Source: a virus
IMG/VR virus record: IMGVR_UViG_3300042378_000010
Coordinates: 1 to 25,583 of that record
Length of the DNA: 25,583 nt
Strand: one strand, 5' to 3'
Part shown: positions 22,699 to 25,583 of the stretch, piece by piece
Numbering within the stretch: position 1 is the stretch's first letter
Layout of the letters: every line of letters starts with the position of its first letter
Position numbers and translations under genes: made by a program
Notes under the pieces: model-generated
Seen by the model: the letters and a program-made list of their open reading frames with translations, nothing else
Told to the model about the DNA's origin: nothing
Databases searched by the model: none

Positions 22699-23358
22699 AT
22701 GAAACTCATCGCCGAATTAAACGAAGATACTCAATATATTACTGAGAGATCTGAAGACGGTAAGAAGCACCATTATATCTCTGGGCGCTTCATGACAGCC
22801 GAAGAAAAGAACAAGAATGGCAGAATGTATAAGAAGGATATTCTTGTGAACGAAGTCTCAAGATATATTCGCGAAGTTGTTAATGCAAAAAGAGCATTCG
22901 GCGAGCTTAATCATCCTTCTGGACCAACAATCAATTTAGATCGTGTATCTCACATTATTACTGAATTGAAATGGGATGGTAATTTTGTCAATGGCAAAGC
23001 AAAAATCACTTCAACTCCAATGGGTGAAATTGCTCGTGGCCTTCTAGAATCAGGCGGGCAGTTGGGAGTTTCTACACGTGGCATGGGTTCTTTGAAAGAA
23101 CAGAATGGTGTCATGGTTGTTCAGAGCGACTTCAAACTATCAACTGTTGATATTGTTTCAGACCCAAGCGGTCCTGGATGTTTTGTAAACGGTATCATGG
23201 AAAATGTTGAGTGGATTTACGATCCAGTTAAGAACACTTGGCATGAAGAAAAACTTCATGAGACAAAGAAGTATATTAATACTCTATCAAAGTCAAAGCT
23301 CGAAGAGCAGAAACTTGCTATATTTGAAGAGTATTTGTCGTCTTTAACTCTAAAGTAA
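22699..23358 (+). CDS. 21: gp21-like prohead core protease
   Basis: This is the serine protease that matures the prohead by cutting gp22, gp23 and core proteins. The 219-aa protein is close to T4 (212). It begins MKLIAELNEDTQYITERSED; KNKNGRMYKKDIL is followed by FGELNHPSGPTINLDRVSHI with catalytic His72. GQLGVSTRGMG holds the probable nucleophile Ser125. VDIVSDPSGPGCFV holds a likely third residue, Asp151 or nearby. The order protease, scaffold, capsid follows T4. Confidence 0.93.
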   Translation: MKLIAELNEDTQYITERSEDGKKHHYISGRFMTAEEKNKNGRMYKKDILVNEVSRYIREVVNAKRAFGELNHPSGPTINLDRVSHIITELKWDGNFVNGKAKITSTPMGEIARGLLESGGQLGVSTRGMGSLKEQNGVMVVQSDFKLSTVDIVSDPSGPGCFVNGIMENVEWIYDPVKNTWHEEKLHETKKYINTLSKSKLEEQKLAIFEEYLSSLTLK

Positions 23359-23365
23359 CAATTAT

Positions 23366-23373
23366 TATAAATA
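23366..23373 (+). promoter_or_regulatory. T4-type late promoter TATAAATA
   Basis: An exact TATAAATA lies in the gp21-gp22 gap, 32 bases before the scaffold ATG. Confidence 0.7.
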
Positions 23374-23405
23374 AATTAAAATTTCTATTATAGGAGATTA
23401 TTCTA

Positions 23406-24560
23406 ATGGCTAATAACGAAGAACATGATCTCGACGACGTTGCTAACCTAGAAGATACAGCTGTATCTGAGGCAAAGCACGAAGAAGAGGAAGAAGAAGA
23501 GGAATCTTCTAAGAAGAAGATGAAGAAGAAGTGCGAAGAAGAAACAGAAGTTTCTGAAGAAACACTAGCTGGTTCATCACTTCATCCAAAGGCTCGCCAT
23601 TCAGACCCAATGTCAAAGCTAGGCGCTATGCATGGTGTTATGAATGTAATGGCTGGAATGGGTAAGTCTGATCTTATCAACTTCTTCAATCAGGTTCAGT
23701 CTCAGTTTGGTCCAGGTAAGGACTGGGGTGTTGGCGATAAGTCTGGTCACAACCAGTCTTCAATCGACATGAAGCCATCAGATGCTACTGGCAAGTCAGC
23801 TCCAAAGACTCGCGACGCTATGCCAAAGCTAAACGTCAAGGAAGACATTGAAGAAATGTTCAATGGCCAAGACCTTTCCGAAGAGTTCAAGGAAAACGTA
23901 TCAACCCTATTTGAAGCTGCTGTTTCAGCTAGATTAATTGCTGAACAGGCTCGTCTTGAAGAAGAATTTGAGACAAAGCTACAAGAAGAAATTGCTACCT
24001 TCAACGAAGAAATAACTTCAAAGCTCGACACTTATCTTGATTATTGTGTTGAGAATTGGATGAAGGAAAACGAAGTAGCTATCGAATCAACCCTACGCAA
24101 TGAGCTTGCCGAAGAGTTCATGGAAGGATTGAAGAACCTATTCGCTGAGCACTATATCAGTGTTCCAGAGGAGAAGGTTGATGTTCTAGAAGCAATGGCC
24201 GAAAAGGTTGCTGCCCTAGAAGAAAAACTTGATGAAACAATTTCTGAAAATTATGAGCTAAAGAACTTTGTTGTTGAGAACGAAAGACAGGACATTGTTG
24301 AAGGTCTTGCTTCCGATCTAGCATTGACACAACAAGAAAAGTTTGCTGCTCTTGTTGAAGGAATTGAGTTCGATGGTGATCTAGACACATATGCTAAGAA
24401 GCTAATGATTGTCAAGGAAAACTATTTCAAGGGTGAAGCAACTTCACATTCTTCAAACATTGAAGAAGAAACATTTGAAGGCGAAGTCGCATCAACAGTT
24501 GGCGTTGACCCAGTCGTTAACCGCTACGTTGCTGCACTTTCCAGAACAGTTAAAAAGTAA
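23406..24560 (+). CDS. 22: gp22-like prohead scaffold core protein
   Basis: This is the major internal scaffold, removed by gp21 after assembly. A TAGGAG site precedes the ATG. The 384-aa protein (T4: 269) has an unusual N-terminal extension: an acidic run near residues 24-36 followed by KKKMKKKCEEETE. Then come SKLGAMHGVMNVMAGMGKSD and FGPGKDWGVGDKSGH. The rest is a long Glu-rich helical region (residues 150-355) with probable coiled coil, including FKENVSTLFEAAVSARLIAE, typical of gp22. It ends VNRYVAALSRTVKK, a basic C-terminus like that of other T4-like scaffolds. It has its own promoter, separate from gp23. Confidence 0.9.
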   Translation: MANNEEHDLDDVANLEDTAVSEAKHEEEEEEEESSKKKMKKKCEEETEVSEETLAGSSLHPKARHSDPMSKLGAMHGVMNVMAGMGKSDLINFFNQVQSQFGPGKDWGVGDKSGHNQSSIDMKPSDATGKSAPKTRDAMPKLNVKEDIEEMFNGQDLSEEFKENVSTLFEAAVSARLIAEQARLEEEFETKLQEEIATFNEEITSKLDTYLDYCVENWMKENEVAIESTLRNELAEEFMEGLKNLFAEHYISVPEEKVDVLEAMAEKVAALEEKLDETISENYELKNFVVENERQDIVEGLASDLALTQQEKFAALVEGIEFDGDLDTYAKKLMIVKENYFKGEATSHSSNIEEETFEGEVASTVGVDPVVNRYVAALSRTVKK

Positions 24561-24565
24561 TTTAT

Positions 24566-24573
24566 TATAAATA
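24566..24573 (+). promoter_or_regulatory. T4-type late promoter TATAAATA
   Basis: An exact TATAAATA lies between gp22 and gp23, 33 bases before the capsid ATG. A dedicated late promoter here matches the need for very high capsid expression. Confidence 0.7.
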
Positions 24574-24606
24574 GATAAAGTATATTTTCTAAGAAAGGAA
24601 AACTAA

Positions 24607-25583
24607 ATGTATCTAGCTGAGGAAATTCAAAATAAGTGGGCTCCAGTCCTAGACCATGATGCTCTAGGCAGCATCAAGGACCAGCACCGCCGTTCAGTCA
24701 CTGCAGTTATGCTCGAGAACACAGAGAAGGCTCTCCGTGAATCAGCAGCACACGGTGATTACCAGACACTAACTGAAACAAGTTCACTAGTTCCAGCTAA
24801 CCTAATGGGCGCTTCAAGCTCAACTCAGGGTACTGGCGGTATCGATACTTTCGATCCAGTTCTTATTTCACTAGTTCGTCGTGCAATGCCAAACCTAATT
24901 GCTTACGACATCTGCGGCGTTCAGCCAATGACTGGCCCAACTGGCCTCATCTTCGCAATGCGTTCACGTTATGCTAACACTAGCACATACAACAACGCTG
25001 GCGCAGAAACTTTCTACAACGAAGTTAATACCCAGTTCTCATCTGTTACTTCAGGTGCTAACACTTTCGGTAACAAGTTCGTTGGAACAATTCCAGGTGC
25101 TACAAACACTTCACCACTAACAGCTGTTAACACTTATAACACTGGTGCTGGTATGTCAACTGCTCAGGCAGAAGCACTAGGAACTGATTCAAATACAGCT
25201 TTCCCACAGATGGCATTCTCAATCGAGAAGGTTACTGTTACTGCTAACACTCGCGCTCTAAAGGCAGAGTATACTATGGAACTAGCCCAGGATCTTAAGG
25301 CTATCCATGGTCTAGATGCTGAAACAGAACTAGCTAACATTCTTTCAGCTGAAATTCTAGCTGAAATTAACCGTGAAGTTGTTCGTACTATCAACATCAC
25401 TGCTGAAGCTGGCGCTCAGGATAACGTAACCACTGCTGGTGTGTTCGATCTTGACACTGATTCAAACGGTCGTTGGTCAGTTGAAAAGTTCAAGGGTCTA
25501 ATGTTCCAGCTAGAGCGTGAAGCTAACCAGATCGCCAAGCAGACTCGTCGTGGTAAGGGTAACATCGTTATCTGTTCTTCAGA
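24607..25583 (+). CDS. 23: gp23-like major capsid protein (3' end outside window)
   Basis: The frame runs open from the ATG at 24607 to the window edge, about 325 residues of a family near 520 in T4. AAAGGA precedes the start. It begins MYLAEEIQNKWAPVLDHDAL with IKDQHRRSVTAVMLENTEKA, the gp23 N-terminal region that is cut by gp21. A Leu-Thr-Glu at residues 55-57 fits the (L/I)xE cleavage rule. FDPVLISLVRRAMPNLIAYD, ICGVQPMTGPTGLIFAMRSR and TALKAEYTMELAQDLKAIHG-type segments are strong landmarks of the HK97-fold capsid of T4-like phages. Leu is encoded mostly by CTA. Confidence 0.95.
   Translation, partial: MYLAEEIQNKWAPVLDHDALGSIKDQHRRSVTAVMLENTEKALRESAAHGDYQTLTETSSLVPANLMGASSSTQGTGGIDTFDPVLISLVRRAMPNLIAYDICGVQPMTGPTGLIFAMRSRYANTSTYNNAGAETFYNEVNTQFSSVTSGANTFGNKFVGTIPGATNTSPLTAVNTYNTGAGMSTAQAEALGTDSNTAFPQMAFSIEKVTVTANTRALKAEYTMELAQDLKAIHGLDAETELANILSAEILAEINREVVRTINITAEAGAQDNVTTAGVFDLDTDSNGRWSVEKFKGLMFQLEREANQIAKQTRRGKGNIVICSS

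Overview
The window is part of the late (virion) gene region of a T4-like contractile-tailed phage, of the kind common in marine and other environmental myoviruses. The order of neck, terminase, tail, portal, prohead core, protease, scaffold and major capsid genes (gp13-14-15-16-17-18-19-20-67-(68 position)-x-21-22-23) matches the T4 order. Proteins for these genes carry family hallmarks, such as the TerL Walker motifs and the gp21 His/Ser pair. The DNA is AT-rich by eye. I saw no tRNA, integrase, photosynthesis gene or other marker that fixes the host.

Bases 1-9038 are a host-recognition region. It holds three tail-fibre-type genes that end in S74 intramolecular chaperone domains; the first is cut by the window edge and the second is 1255 aa with long internal repeats. 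Among them lie a 52-aa and a 59-aa gene and three related small proteins of unknown function. A 41-aa gene and a glycine-rich, probably adhesin, gene follow.

Bases 9039-11781 are an accessory island. A small minus-strand gene diverges from a four-gene block across a duplicated 14-bp palindrome that reads as T4-type late promoters in both directions. The block encodes a His-rich protein of unknown function, an SGNH-hydrolase-like protein without the usual catalytic His, a small membrane protein, and a very short adenylate-forming (ANL/acyl-CoA-synthetase-like) protein. This is the least expected part of the window.

Bases 11817-25583 are the conserved morphogenesis block, ending inside gp23. 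Late-promoter-like octamers of the form N(A/C)TAAATA precede most transcription units, while genes without one are overlapped or tightly spaced and probably translated from the upstream mRNA. Together the genes provide DNA packaging (gp16/17 through portal gp20), head assembly (scaffold gp22, core gp67, protease gp21, capsid gp23), neck closure (gp13/14/15), the contractile tail (gp18/19) and receptor-binding fibres.
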